Shown here: positions 1 through 7,713 of the stretch, one piece after another
Position numbering within the stretch: position 1 is the stretch's first letter
Layout: each line of letters starts with the position of its first letter
NCBI GenBank assembly: GCA_019359535.1
Contig: JAHHHE010000031.1
Location: 1-37,782 of the forward strand
Length of the DNA: 37,782 nt
Direction: 5' to 3'
From: Gloeocapsa sp. UFS-A4-WI-NPMV-4B04
Lineage (GTDB): Bacteria > Cyanobacteriota > Cyanobacteriia > Cyanobacteriales > Chroococcidiopsidaceae
Notes under the pieces: model-generated
What the model saw: only the letters and a program-made list of their open reading frames with translations
Databases searched by the model: none
Told to the model about the DNA's origin: nothing
Program-made: the position numbers and the translations under genes

Positions 1-1
1 A

Positions 2-91
2 AATGTTCTTGCCAAACGTTGTTGTATCCTTACCGAAATGACTAAGCAAATTCATCATTTAACTGCTTATCATTGGCTTCCTAATGCCTAA
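2..91 (+). CDS. C-terminal end of an unidentified ORF cut by the window edge
   Basis: An open frame enters from the left edge and runs 29 codons to a TAA at 89-91, ending in HHLTAYHWLPNA. I do not recognise it. It lies directly upstream of an IS982 remnant in another frame, so it may be the tail of a host gene or of another mobile element. Without the upstream sequence it cannot be judged. Confidence 0.2.
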   Translation, partial: NVLAKRCCILTEMTKQIHHLTAYHWLPNA

Positions 92-105
92 TTTATTTCC
101 AGTTC

Positions 106-530
106 TTCCTAAACGGATTTAGTATCAATGACCCAGGGGAGTTGCTCAATTTTGTGTTGACCCCAGGGAACCAGGACGACCGCACCCCCGTTCCCAAACT
201 CTTGCAACAGCTATTCGGCAAGGTCTTTGCTGGCAAAAGATTTGTTAAAAAGCAGTGGGGTACAGATCATTACCCGTCTACGGCGAAACATGAAGAATCG
301 GCTGATACCTTTGGGCGATCGCCTGTTGCTGCAAAAGCGCGCCATCATTGAAAGTGTCTTTGACCCGTTGAAGAACATTTCGCAGCCAGTCGCATTCCCG
401 CCATCGCAGCCCGGTCAATTGCTTGGTCAACATTGTTTGTGGACTAATTGCTTATTGCCACCAGCCTCAGAAGCCTTCGATGCCCTGGAGCACAACTTAC
501 TGCCTTCTCCTTAACCCGAACTCACGTTAA
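106..530 (+). pseudogene. IS982-family transposase remnant, two frameshifts
   Basis: The C-terminal part of an IS982-type DDE transposase is recognisable in three successive frames. Frame 1 (about 106-226) reads SINDPGELLNFVLTPGNQDDR. Frame 2 (about 227-386) reads VQIITRLRRNMKNRLIPLGD and continues to KRAIIESVFDPLKNISQ. Frame 3 (393-530) reads HSRHRSPVNCLVNIVCGLIAY and ends at TAA 528-530. These follow the family order: strand with catalytic Asp, basic LRRNMKNR stretch, then the Glu helix and RHRSP block. The N-terminal part is missing and two indels break the frame, so the element cannot make an active transposase. No clear terminal inverted repeat was found. Confidence 0.85.
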
Positions 531-537
531 AATAAAA

Positions 538-567
538 AAGATTTGGAGTTTCAAGGCTCCAAATCTT
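538..567 (-). terminator. Rho-independent terminator of the E2 gene
   Basis: A perfect 11-bp stem (AAGATTTGGAG / CTCCAAATCTT) with an 8-nt loop lies about 30 nt past the stop of the minus-strand E2 gene. On the minus strand it is followed by a T-rich run (complement of 531-539), as expected for intrinsic termination. Confidence 0.85.
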
Positions 568-596
568 AAATCAACTTACTTATTAATCGGTAATAG

Positions 597-1904
597 TTAT
601 AACGTCAAAGATTGAGAGTTAGTTTCAATTAACTTCGCCAAATCTTGCAAGAAAGCAGCAGCAGTAGCACCATAGATAATTCGGTGATCGCAAGTAATAT
701 TAACCTGCATTTGTTGGCGCACACCGAGCAACCCATCGGATGTTGCTACTACTTGAGGTCGGGAAGCACCGATCGCTAGGATAGATCCTTGTCCGGGCGG
801 CAAAATAGCATCAAATGTATTTACGCCAAACATCCCTAAATTTGATAGCGTAAACGTGCCACTATTGTATTCCTCTGGCTGTAACTGTTTAGCTCTAGCG
901 CGCTCTACCAAAGCCTTCCAGTTACGTGATAGAGAATAAATATCTAGTTGGTCTGCATTCTGCAATACAGGCGTAATCAGTCCTCCATCCTCCATCGCTA
1001 CCGCCACGGCAATATTAATTCCAGTACGATAAACAATTCCTTGCTCTGAATAACTAGCATTCACCAGGGGATGTTTCTGCAACGCCATTGCTACAGCTTT
1101 TGCCAATAGCGCCGTCATCGTCACGCCCTTCGACTTAATCTGCTTGTAAAGCTTGTCCAGTTCGTCAGTAGTAATTGTGTAACCCACATGGAAAATTGGC
1201 ACTTGGAGGCTAGCTACCATATTTCGCACTACTGCATTTTGCAGCGTGTTCATCGGCACTACTTGACCAGGAGTGACGGCAACAGGGGCTGGAACAGGTG
1301 CGGGAGCGCTCTTTACAATCGGTGCAGGGGGTACGGCGGGAGTTGTTGTGACTGGTGTCGTGCTGCTAGTACCTCCTTTAGCTGCTGCTTCCACATCTTC
1401 TGCCACAATACGACCGTGTGGACCGCTACCTTTCAAGGTAGTTAATTCAACTTTCAGTTCTTTGGCCAACTTGCGGGCGCGGGGTGAAACCATAATTCGG
1501 TCATTGCTGTCCGCGCCGTTTTGCGAAGTTACAGGAGTAGTTGGATCAGCAGTTGCAACTGTAGTTGCAATATCCGCAATTTGTCCTGGCGAGGTGGTAG
1601 CATCTTCTGTACCGCTTTGGGCAGCGCCACTATTTGCTTGTTGTTGGGCGGTTTCTATTTCCGCTTCTGTTTCTGCTACTAAGGCGATCGCAGATCCTAC
1701 AGAAGCGGAGTCACCAGCTGGGACAAGGATAGTGGCAATATAGCCCTCGTAAAATGACTCCACATCCATATCTGCTTTATCAGATTCGACAACCACCACT
1801 GTTTCGCCTTTTTCCACTTTTTCACCAGGCGATTTGACCCAAGAGACTATTTTGCCTTCGGTCATGGTGGAACTAAGAGCAGGCATGAAAACTTCGTGAA
1901 TCAT
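597..1904 (-). CDS. pdhC: Pyruvate dehydrogenase E2, dihydrolipoamide acetyltransferase
   Basis: This 435-aa protein is the acetyl-transfer core of the pyruvate dehydrogenase complex, which makes acetyl-CoA in the cytosol. Residues 1-78 form one lipoyl domain with the modified lysine in VESDKADMD (K43). A Ala/Thr/Gln-rich linker follows, then an E3/E1-binding domain at about 136-175 (SPRARKLAKEL, GPHGRIVAEDV). A second Pro/Ala linker leads to the catalytic domain from about 215 on, with the acyltransferase motif CDHRIIYG (H407). The Tyr where many E2s have Asp (DHRxxDG) is what I recall for cyanobacterial and plastid E2s. The single lipoyl domain and length are normal. A strong terminator follows at 538-567. 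Family assignment is firm; pdhC rather than odhB rests on cyanobacterial precedent. Confidence 0.93.
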   Translation of the reverse strand: MIHEVFMPALSSTMTEGKIVSWVKSPGEKVEKGETVVVVESDKADMDVESFYEGYIATILVPAGDSASVGSAIALVAETEAEIETAQQQANSGAAQSGTEDATTSPGQIADIATTVATADPTTPVTSQNGADSNDRIMVSPRARKLAKELKVELTTLKGSGPHGRIVAEDVEAAAKGGTSSTTPVTTTPAVPPAPIVKSAPAPVPAPVAVTPGQVVPMNTLQNAVVRNMVASLQVPIFHVGYTITTDELDKLYKQIKSKGVTMTALLAKAVAMALQKHPLVNASYSEQGIVYRTGINIAVAVAMEDGGLITPVLQNADQLDIYSLSRNWKALVERARAKQLQPEEYNSGTFTLSNLGMFGVNTFDAILPPGQGSILAIGASRPQVVATSDGLLGVRQQMQVNITCDHRIIYGATAAAFLQDLAKLIETNSQSLTL

Positions 1905-2101
1905 TGGGTGGAGTCCTGAATCAATAATCTATAACAACAAAAATTAAGCTGATCGAATTGTATCTTGAGGCACGGCTCTAGATAAGAGAAGGTAATGAAG
2001 AGATGGGGCGCAGGCAGAACTTCATCAATAGCGAAGGCATCAGGAGGTTATATTTATTATCTTGTCCCTAGCCTCTAGCACGCCAGTTGCTACAACGGGA
2101 T

Positions 2102-2141
2102 GAGAGATTTTGGGAGGAATAATTCCCCCCAAAACTCTCTC
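2102..2141. repeat. Imperfect hairpin in the 1905-2210 spacer
   Basis: GAGAG-A-TTTTGGG-A-GG pairs across an AATAATT loop with CC-C-CCCAAAA-CT-CTCTC, giving a long stem with small bulges. It sits between the stop of the ylqD-like gene and the start of the E2 gene, both on the minus strand. There is no T-run on either side, so a terminator role is uncertain. The flanking spacer also holds CCTCTAGC / CCCCTAGCC heptamer-like repeats (2070-2080, 2175-2215) of the dispersed kind seen elsewhere in this window. Confidence 0.5.
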
Positions 2142-2210
2142 GGGAAAATACGCAACGCACTGGCTCCTCTGGTTCCTCTAGCCCCTAGCCTAAGCGCCTT
2201 TGACCTCTAG

Positions 2211-2660
2211 CTAAATATCGCCGCGAATTTCTTCTACTACACCATCACGCAATAAAATTTCGACTTGCATTTTGTTAACTAGGTTATCGCCTAATCCAAC
2301 GCTGAAAAAGCCTTCAACTTGGAATTGATTAACTTCTTGGTCAAATTCTAGTAGCTGTACTTGCTGGAGATTTTGCAGGCTCTGATTTTTCTGGTCCAGC
2401 AGTTCACTTTTCTTTTCATTGACCTGTAGCTGGATACTTTCAATTTGCTGCATGGTTTGGGGGCCTGGGGGCTGAAGACTCTGCTTTTGAATTTCGGCGA
2501 TCGCTCTTTGTCCTTGACTATCTAGTTGTTGCAATTGACCGTCAATTTGATTGATTTGAGTCTGAAGTTGCTGTTGAACTTCATCCTTCCATCGGGGCGT
2601 GACAACCGCCTTAATATTAATAGCTCGCTTCAGTACCAGTTGGGATTTAGAGGAATCCAT
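2211..2660 (-). CDS. YlqD-like coiled-coil protein
   Basis: This small cytosolic protein (149 aa from the ATG at 2660) has no known reaction. The N-terminus KRAINIKAVVTPRWKDEVQ is followed by a long Gln-rich helical stretch (LQTQINQIDGQLQQLDSQ and onward, coiled coil) and a C-terminal beta-rich part with VGLGDNLVNKMQVEILLRDG. The layout matches the YlqD family (PF11068) as found in cyanobacteria. A longer reading from TTG at 2696 overlaps the end of the upstream acyl-ACP synthetase by 8 bp. I prefer the ATG at 2660 because relatives begin with a short MD-S lead-in. It lies downstream of aas on the same strand with almost no gap, so co-transcription is likely. Confidence 0.75.
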   Translation of the reverse strand: MDSSKSQLVLKRAINIKAVVTPRWKDEVQQQLQTQINQIDGQLQQLDSQGQRAIAEIQKQSLQPPGPQTMQQIESIQLQVNEKKSELLDQKNQSLQNLQQVQLLEFDQEVNQFQVEGFFSVGLGDNLVNKMQVEILLRDGVVEEIRGDI

Positions 2661-2688
2661 AAATTGTTGCACTTTGATAAGGGTTAAA

Positions 2689-4674
2689 TCAGGCAAACAT
2701 CCCGTTAATAATATCGTGATAGCGTTCCATCACAACGTTACGCCGAATCTTCAATGTTTGGGTCATCAAGCCATTCTCAATCGAAAACGGCTCCAAAATT
2801 AATTTAAACGGTCCAATGCGGTCATCAGCGCGGTAGCCTGGACGATTTCGCACTTCCCGATTCAATTCTTGCCGAAATAAGTCTTGAATCACCTTACTCT
2901 CTAGGTTAATTTCTTGGATGGATGAGGCAGTGAAAGAAGAATTACTTTCCCCTGCTCCTCCGCTCCCCTCTTCTGGTAGAGCTAATTGGAGATTCTGAGC
3001 AGCTGCCCATTGTTGTAGGGCTTCTAAATTCGGAACTATTAAAGCTCCAAGCGATCGCTGATCTTGCCCCACCAACATAATTTGATCAATGTATGGCGAC
3101 CTGAGACAAGCATCCTCAATCGGAGTAGGTTCAATATTTTCCCCATTTGTGAGAACAATTGTATCCTTCGCTCGTCCCGTTATCACTAAATCACTTTGCG
3201 GCGTAACCCAACCAATATCGCCTGTATCAAACCAGCCTTGGGGATCAATCGCCTTGGCAGTTGCTTCGGGATTTTGCCAGTAACCCCGCATAATTTGTGG
3301 TCCCCTCGCCATAACTAAGCCACGTTGTTCTATCGGCAAGGGTTGACGGGTTTCAAGATCAACAATGCGAATTTCTGTACCAGGAATTGGCTGTCCTGAT
3401 GAGCCGCGTAAGTTATGCCAAGGACGGCGAACGTTTGTCACAGGAGAAGTTTCAGTTAAGCCATAGCCTACTAATACCTCAATCCCCACAATCTCGAAGA
3501 AGTTATCTAAGTGCTTCGCTAGGGAACCACCGCCACTAATTACCCGCTTCAATTCACCGCCTGTCGCCTCACGCACTTTTTTGTAAACTAGCTTTTCGCC
3601 TAAAGCGTGGAAAGGCAAGAAAATTACTGTTTGGATGCCACTAATTAACTTTTGGGTAATTGACGGATGTAGATTTTCTAGGTTCAACCCCTGGTAAGTC
3701 CGCCGCGCTTTGATATAGCGGTGACTGCAACTTAAAAGAAAGTTAACTAGCTTTTGCTTACTAGCTGGTTGTTCGCGGAACTGCCTTTGTACTCCTTCGT
3801 AAATTGATTCCCACAGCCGAGGTACTCCAATCATTAGCTGGGGTTTAAATTCCTTCAAGTCTTGTTTGAAATAGCGGATATTCGTGTAAATCTGCGTGCA
3901 ACCTTGGGAGAGGATGAAATACTCGCAAGTGCGTTCGTAGACGTGCCAACTAGGAAGGACGCTCAGGACGCGATCGCCTGGTTTTGGCGGTAAAATTGTC
4001 CCAAAAGTTGTAACTTGATGCAGCAAGTTTCCATGCGTCAACATCACACCTTTGGGTTTGCCAGAGGTTCCCGAAGTGTAAATTAAAGTAGCCAGTGTTT
4101 CTCGATTTTGATTTACTGGCTGTAAAGGATGTTTTGAACCCAGTGCCATTAATGCCGAGAAGTTCAGCACCTTTAATGTTTCTGCTGGTGGTTCTTCATC
4201 TGACAGTAAAATTACCAGATTAATTGATAAGGATTCGCGCAGTTTTTTCAGCGTCTTAATATCTTCTACGACTAATGCTGTACTACCGCTATCTGCAAGA
4301 ATAAATACTAATTCCTCTCGCTCTGCTTGGGCGCTCCGCACTACATCAACTGCGCCAGATGCCATAATTCCTTGATCTGCAATCATCCACCGAGGGCTAT
4401 TATCAGCAATCAAAGCTACTCTTTCACCTGGTTGAACTCCCAACGCCTGCAACCCAGCTGCAAACTGCTGAATTTGCTCATACATCTGAGCGTAGGTAAT
4501 AACTACCTCTGGCTTGGCGTGAGGATCTCTAAGTGCCGGAATTTGAGCAAATCTTTTTGCCGCTAAAGACCATACTTCTGGTAGTGACTCTGAGGAGTAA
4601 TCCGCCATACACTCACTATTAAGGCGCTCTTGCTCACTCAGGGTAAAGGAATTGGATGTAGGGCGGTTCAACAT
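2689..4674 (-). CDS. aas: Long-chain fatty acyl-ACP/acyl-CoA synthetase (AMP-forming)
   Basis: This 661-aa ANL-superfamily adenylating enzyme activates free fatty acids. In cyanobacteria the family member (Aas) loads them onto acyl carrier protein to recycle lipids released from membranes. Visible motifs are the P-loop TLIYTSGTSGKPKGVMLTHG, the adenine motif YGLTETSPV, and GWFDTGDIGWV with the hinge/ligand segment ITGRAKDTIVLTNGENIEPTPIE cut short here. The C-terminal domain ends with RVNR-type basic residues and KIRRNVVMERY. Length is usual for the long-chain class. It starts with ATG at 4674 and is the first gene of a minus-strand pair with the ylqD-like gene. Acyl-ACP rather than acyl-CoA as product is inferred from cyanobacterial relatives. 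Confidence 0.9.
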   Translation of the reverse strand: MLNRPTSNSFTLSEQERLNSECMADYSSESLPEVWSLAAKRFAQIPALRDPHAKPEVVITYAQMYEQIQQFAAGLQALGVQPGERVALIADNSPRWMIADQGIMASGAVDVVRSAQAEREELVFILADSGSTALVVEDIKTLKKLRESLSINLVILLSDEEPPAETLKVLNFSALMALGSKHPLQPVNQNRETLATLIYTSGTSGKPKGVMLTHGNLLHQVTTFGTILPPKPGDRVLSVLPSWHVYERTCEYFILSQGCTQIYTNIRYFKQDLKEFKPQLMIGVPRLWESIYEGVQRQFREQPASKQKLVNFLLSCSHRYIKARRTYQGLNLENLHPSITQKLISGIQTVIFLPFHALGEKLVYKKVREATGGELKRVISGGGSLAKHLDNFFEIVGIEVLVGYGLTETSPVTNVRRPWHNLRGSSGQPIPGTEIRIVDLETRQPLPIEQRGLVMARGPQIMRGYWQNPEATAKAIDPQGWFDTGDIGWVTPQSDLVITGRAKDTIVLTNGENIEPTPIEDACLRSPYIDQIMLVGQDQRSLGALIVPNLEALQQWAAAQNLQLALPEEGSGGAGESNSSFTASSIQEINLESKVIQDLFRQELNREVRNRPGYRADDRIGPFKLILEPFSIENGLMTQTLKIRRNVVMERYHDIINGMFA

Positions 4675-4771
4675 AACTCAATCTTTGAAAAAGTCAATTA
4701 GTTGTGTTTATACATTACTCTGCTATTAGAGCGATATAAAGACCCAGCATGGACAGAATTGTTTTTGTCTG

Positions 4772-5078
4772 TTAATTAGCATAAAAGCTTACCGCTTCCA
4801 CTTGAATTTCTTGAATAATTGTCGAAATTTCTGCTTGCGATTGAATATATTGAGCTAAAACTTGAGCAGTTGTTTCAAGTACGCGATCACACGAATATTT
4901 TAGCTAAGTCTTGCCGTAATTCCTGCCCAATATACAACTTAAGCAGAGCTTCAACAGACATATCTCGACTGGCTGCAACTTTTTTGAGTGATTCGACTGT
5001 ATCTTTTGGGATTTCAATCGTTACTACTTCCTTTGTTCGCGGATGCAAATTTAGTTTTAATTCTTCAGGCTTGTTCAT
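4772..5078 (-). pseudogene. BrnA-like ribbon-helix-helix antitoxin, C-terminus frameshifted
   Basis: From ATG 5078 an open frame gives 63 aa and stops at TGA 4887-4889. It holds a ribbon-helix-helix-like core: strand VVTIEIP, then helices DTVESLKKVAASRD and SVEALLKLYIGQELRQDL. Directly past the stop, the +1 frame continues from 4888 to a TAA at 4772-4774 and reads DRVLETTAQVLAQYIQ, then SQAEISTIIQEIQVEAV. As I recall, related cyanobacterial antitoxins carry this DRVLETTAQVLA tail directly after the LRQDL segment. One extra nucleotide near GTGTGATCGC therefore truncates the protein by 38 residues. The start overlaps the toxin gene by 14 bp, the usual coupling. The DNA-binding core is intact, so autoregulation may survive; toxin neutralisation may not. 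Confidence 0.75.
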
Positions 5079-5358
5079 ATAAGTTCCTTTCAGCGCGAGT
5101 TGTAGTACGCGCAGAGATTATGCGTGTTCGTTTACCACGCTCTGTATAAACCACTAATAAAAGCCGTTGTGAGACTGAATAACCGATGATAAATTCGCGT
5201 TGCTCATCCTCAATAGAAGTGTCCCCGCTCTGATAAAAGGGATCGAGGAAAACTTCTGCGGCTTCTTCAAAAGTAACTCCATGCTTTTCAAAATTGTTTC
5301 TTGCCTTGTTTTCATCCCATTCAAACTCAAAGCCTTGTAATCGGTAAACGATATCCAT
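5065..5358 (-). CDS. brnT: BrnT-family toxin (ribonuclease-like)
   Basis: This 97-aa protein matches the BrnT/DUF497 toxin family, RelE-fold ribonucleases that halt translation and are neutralised by a co-encoded RHH antitoxin. Seen in sequence: FEWDENKARNNFEKHGVTFEEA at the N-terminus (read in two parts, FEWDENKARNN and FEKHGVTFEEA), central DEQREFIIGYS, RLLLVVYTERG, and the C-terminal RIISARTTTRAERNLYE. Length is typical. It is transcribed first, with the antitoxin start overlapping its end, and a 17-bp palindrome lies 36 nt upstream of the start. The toxin frame is intact although the antitoxin is frameshifted, which suggests a weakened toxin, a still-adequate antitoxin core, or an unlinked antitoxin. 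Confidence 0.85.
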   Translation of the reverse strand: MDIVYRLQGFEFEWDENKARNNFEKHGVTFEEAAEVFLDPFYQSGDTSIEDEQREFIIGYSVSQRLLLVVYTERGKRTRIISARTTTRAERNLYEQA

Positions 5359-5394
5359 TAGCTGATTTTATCTGGATGGAGATAAGAATTATAC

Positions 5395-5411
5395 ATTATA
5401 CTAAGTATAAT
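5395..5411 (-). promoter_or_regulatory. Palindromic operator / -10 region of the brnT operon
   Basis: ATTATACT-A-AGTATAAT is a perfect 8+1+8 palindrome centred at 5403. On the minus strand it contains a consensus TATAAT 37 nt upstream of the brnT start. A palindrome covering the -10 box is the expected target for an autoregulating RHH antitoxin. No convincing -35 was seen. Confidence 0.6.
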
Positions 5412-5493
5412 TTATGGAATTTAAAACAAATTCAAAACTACGAATAGGCTCAGGTTCGGTGATTTTGCATCACAATAAATATACAAATAATTT

Positions 5494-5709
5494 ATGCGAT
5501 CGCAACCTCAAATAAAGGCAATTAGGGATATGAGTTTTGTTGATTGTCTACTGTTAACGCTGTTTAATGCTTTGATTTGTATTAGTTTACCGAAAGTGCT
5601 ATCTTTGATTTCAACTTCAAAGCCATTTACTACAGAATTACAACCTGTGTTAGCTCCAAAAACACCAGCTAAATCTAGGGCGTATCTGCAAAGTCTGGAT
5701 ATAGTGTAA
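5494..5709 (+). CDS. Small hypothetical membrane protein
   Basis: This 71-aa ORF could start at ATG 5494 (inside a GCGATCGC octamer) or at ATG 5530, which gives MSFVDCLLLTLFNALICISL. One hydrophobic helix (about residues 16-39) is followed by a Ser/Thr/Pro-rich tail, suggesting a single-pass membrane protein. I recognise no family with certainty. The region upstream is AT-rich with no obvious ribosome binding site. It sits between the toxin-antitoxin locus and an IS graveyard, so it may be a stranded accessory gene or spurious. Confidence 0.35.
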   Translation: MRSQPQIKAIRDMSFVDCLLLTLFNALICISLPKVLSLISTSKPFTTELQPVLAPKTPAKSRAYLQSLDIV

Positions 5710-5713
5710 TCAG

Positions 5714-5866
5714 CTATTTTAACCAGATAAGAATTGCCGCAATCATCAGCATTGCTAGGTAGTTCTCGGCTCGTTTTTCATAACGAGTAGCTACGCGGTG
5801 AAACTGCTTTAGCCGATTGATTAAGCGTTCAATGCGGTTGCGCTCAAGGTATTGTCCACGGATAGT
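5714..5866 (-). pseudogene. IS5-family transposase C-terminal fragment
   Basis: The minus strand reads QYLERNRIERLINRLKQF, then HRVATRYEKRAENYLAML and IAAILIWLK, ending at TAG 5714-5716. This is the highly conserved C-terminus (catalytic-Glu helix RNRIERLINRLKQFR-VATRYEKRAENY) of IS5-family transposases. Everything upstream is missing and runs into unrelated sequence at about 5870, next to the IS1-like fragment, so it is a dead remnant. Confidence 0.85.
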
Positions 5867-5960
5867 GCATCAAATAACTGTGGGGTAGGTGACTAAATTG
5901 TCCCAAGTCCACTTATTCTCGGTCAATCCTGCCCTTTGCGCCGCCGTCGTTCCTAGCCGA

Positions 5961-6248
5961 CTATGAACCCAAATCCATTTGTGCTTTTTGACTCGCATCT
6001 CTCACCAGACAGACGACTGTCCCGTAAGCTCTGCCACTGATGCGGCTAATTCCCCGCAGATTGCTTCCTGCTGCGTGAGCTTGCAGGATAGTGTGCACTC
6101 CATCTTGGTTGAGGTGACGACCATAGTAGAGGCTGTCCAAATGCTCGGGAAAGGTTTTGCCACAGCAAGGACACTTAGATCTTTGTTGTCCTTTTTCGGT
6201 TTTCCCGTGCTTGTGGACTTGGTCATGACCGCATAATAAGCAATGCAT
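5961..6248 (-). pseudogene. IS1-family transposase N-terminal fragment (InsA-like)
   Basis: From ATG 6248 (a GTG at 6266 extends it) the protein starts MHCLLCGHDQVHKHGKTEKG and contains a CxxC...CxxC zinc ribbon (CLLC, CPCC) plus a helix-turn-helix (RGISRISGRAYGTVVCLVRDAS). This is the InsA-type DNA-binding part of IS1-family transposases. It stops after SQKAQMDLGS, where relatives continue into the DDE catalytic part. No catalytic domain is visible downstream; an IS5 tail begins about 100 bp on. It is likely truncated and inactive. Confidence 0.75.
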
Positions 6249-6318
6249 CAGATTTTTCGGAAACACTACTGCTTCTCTTATCCTATCCCACAGCTTTTTG
6301 TAGCACCACCAAGCTGCT

Positions 6319-6579
6319 AACGCCGCCAGCAGATGTAAAAACTCTTACTTTGCAGTTGTGTATCAACGTCTGAAAGCACGACGTGGTAGGAAAAGAGCTA
6401 TTGTCGCTGTGGCTCATCGAATTTTGACTGCTGTCTTTCATATGTTGTCCACAGGTCAACCCTATACAGATTTGGGAATTAATCATCTTAATCAACCTCA
6501 AAAACAGTATCTGCTCAAACAAATGCGTTCTCGATTGGCACAGCTTGGTTACAAGGTTACTCTCGAAGCACAAACCTAA
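6319..6579 (+). pseudogene. IS110-family transposase C-terminal fragment
   Basis: The frame reads NAASRCKNSYFAVVYQRL, then KARRGRKRAIVAVAHRIL and a tail YTDLGINHLNQPQKQYLLKQ, ending at TAA 6577-6579. This is the C-terminus of the Tnp20-type domain of IS110 elements (family pattern AASRTKNSYL...RRGKKRAIVAVAH). An in-frame TAG at 6301 and unrelated sequence upstream show that the DEDD catalytic part is gone. Confidence 0.8.
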
Positions 6580-6840
6580 ACAGCGCCTCATTAACACAAA
6601 AACTACTTTTCGTTGTTCTGTGGTGACATTTTTATGTTTCTGTTTGAAATTACGACAAACAGAGGATTTAACGTCGCACTATTTATTCACCGTTTTATTT
6701 TCAAGGCAGGTCTATTATCTAGCGCGGCTACACTGCAAGACCTTGTGCTACTCGCGCGTCAGTTGAGATGTTGAAGTGTTCACTCCGCTTGCTACTCCAC
6801 TACTTGAAGTATCGAGCAGTTCCTCTGTCAGCTTAGTTCA

Positions 6841-7059
6841 TTACTCTTTCAGCAACGCCGGAATTTGAATTACTGCTTTTGAACTCCTTACCAGCAATAA
6901 AACGAACAAGCACCAGAAGATTTCGTAAAACAAAGCGGCTGCATAATTATTGAACCACTCATGACCAGTGCCAGGATAGAACTTAAAAAGAAAGCCCATC
7001 GCTACAACGATGAGCAGTGAAAGAATTATTTGTAGGTGTTGGGTTGTGTTTAACAGCAT
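6841..7059 (-). CDS. Small membrane protein, DUF2809-like, probably truncated
   Basis: This 72-aa protein has two predicted membrane helices (about 8-27 and 39-58) and the sequence KFYPGTGHEWFNNYAAALFY between them. It resembles the N-terminal half of DUF2809-type membrane proteins as I recall them, whose usual length is nearer 130 aa. The frame stops after QIPALLKE and I could not find the expected C-terminal half in another frame, so it may be truncated by deletion. It lies 57 bp downstream of the DUF2231 gene on the same strand and may be co-transcribed. Function unknown. Confidence 0.55.
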   Translation of the reverse strand: MLLNTTQHLQIILSLLIVVAMGFLFKFYPGTGHEWFNNYAAALFYEIFWCLFVLLLVRSSKAVIQIPALLKE

Positions 7060-7116
7060 GACAAGGCAAAAGTAAAGACAAAGATATCTGCCACAATTAT
7101 CTTTTGCCTTGTTCAG

Positions 7117-7659
7117 TTATGGGTTACTTCGGCTACCCGCACCTACCACGCCGATTTTATGGCGATAGGACAGTTCAGCACCGTACCAACCAGAGAGGCT
7201 AGTTAGCGTACCGACAACGGTTGAAATAACCAGTCCCCAAGGTAATATTGCTCCTTCAAAATTGTTCCAACGTAGGATAAAGTTGATAGTCGTTAGGACT
7301 AGGATACTAATATTAAGAATCATGTGCGCCCAACCAGCAGTACGCTTGCGGACTCGTTCGATTCTTAAAAAGTCGCTCATACCGATGATAGCTGCGATCG
7401 CACCTCCAGCCAATCCAGCCCCGATTAGCCACATTGATGCTTCTGCCCAAAAAGGACGACGAGTTAAGAAGTAGCCAAAATCGCTTCCTAACGCTGCGGC
7501 TAAAAAGGCAATTGGGAAAATGACACTAAGCGGATGTAAGGGATGTCCAGCGATCGCAACTGTACTTGGTACACCTGTATCACGATACTCTCTATCATCA
7601 CTTTCAATAATTGGTGGAATATTGGGAAACGGTGTCCCACTTGTCTGTTGTGTTTCCAT
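7117..7659 (-). CDS. DUF2231 family membrane protein
   Basis: This 180-aa integral membrane protein has the signature IAGHPLHPLSVIFPIAFL of DUF2231 (PF09990) and four predicted membrane helices (about 42-62, 75-97, 109-127 and 138-158). The N-terminal 35 residues are polar, Pro-rich and probably cytosolic. Family function is unknown; members often occur near redox or stress genes, and here the neighbours are hemerythrin-domain proteins and short-chain dehydrogenases. It starts with ATG at 7659. It is in line with, and probably co-transcribed with, the small membrane protein downstream. Confidence 0.85.
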   Translation of the reverse strand: METQQTSGTPFPNIPPIIESDDREYRDTGVPSTVAIAGHPLHPLSVIFPIAFLAAALGSDFGYFLTRRPFWAEASMWLIGAGLAGGAIAAIIGMSDFLRIERVRKRTAGWAHMILNISILVLTTINFILRWNNFEGAILPWGLVISTVVGTLTSLSGWYGAELSYRHKIGVVGAGSRSNP

Positions 7660-7713
7660 GCATTCTCCCGCTCAATTTCGCTTAAAGGTTGTTGTTATCA
7701 GGTTATCGTGATT

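Noticed and set aside
1273-1743. 156-aa plus-strand ORF
   Set aside because: It lies antisense inside the E2 linker region, where Ala/Thr/Pro-rich coding gives long shadow frames; no ribosome site or family features.
6545-6766. 73-aa plus-strand ORF after the IS110 fragment
   Set aside because: It overlaps the end of the transposase fragment in another frame and has no protein-like features; the region 6580-6840 appears non-coding.
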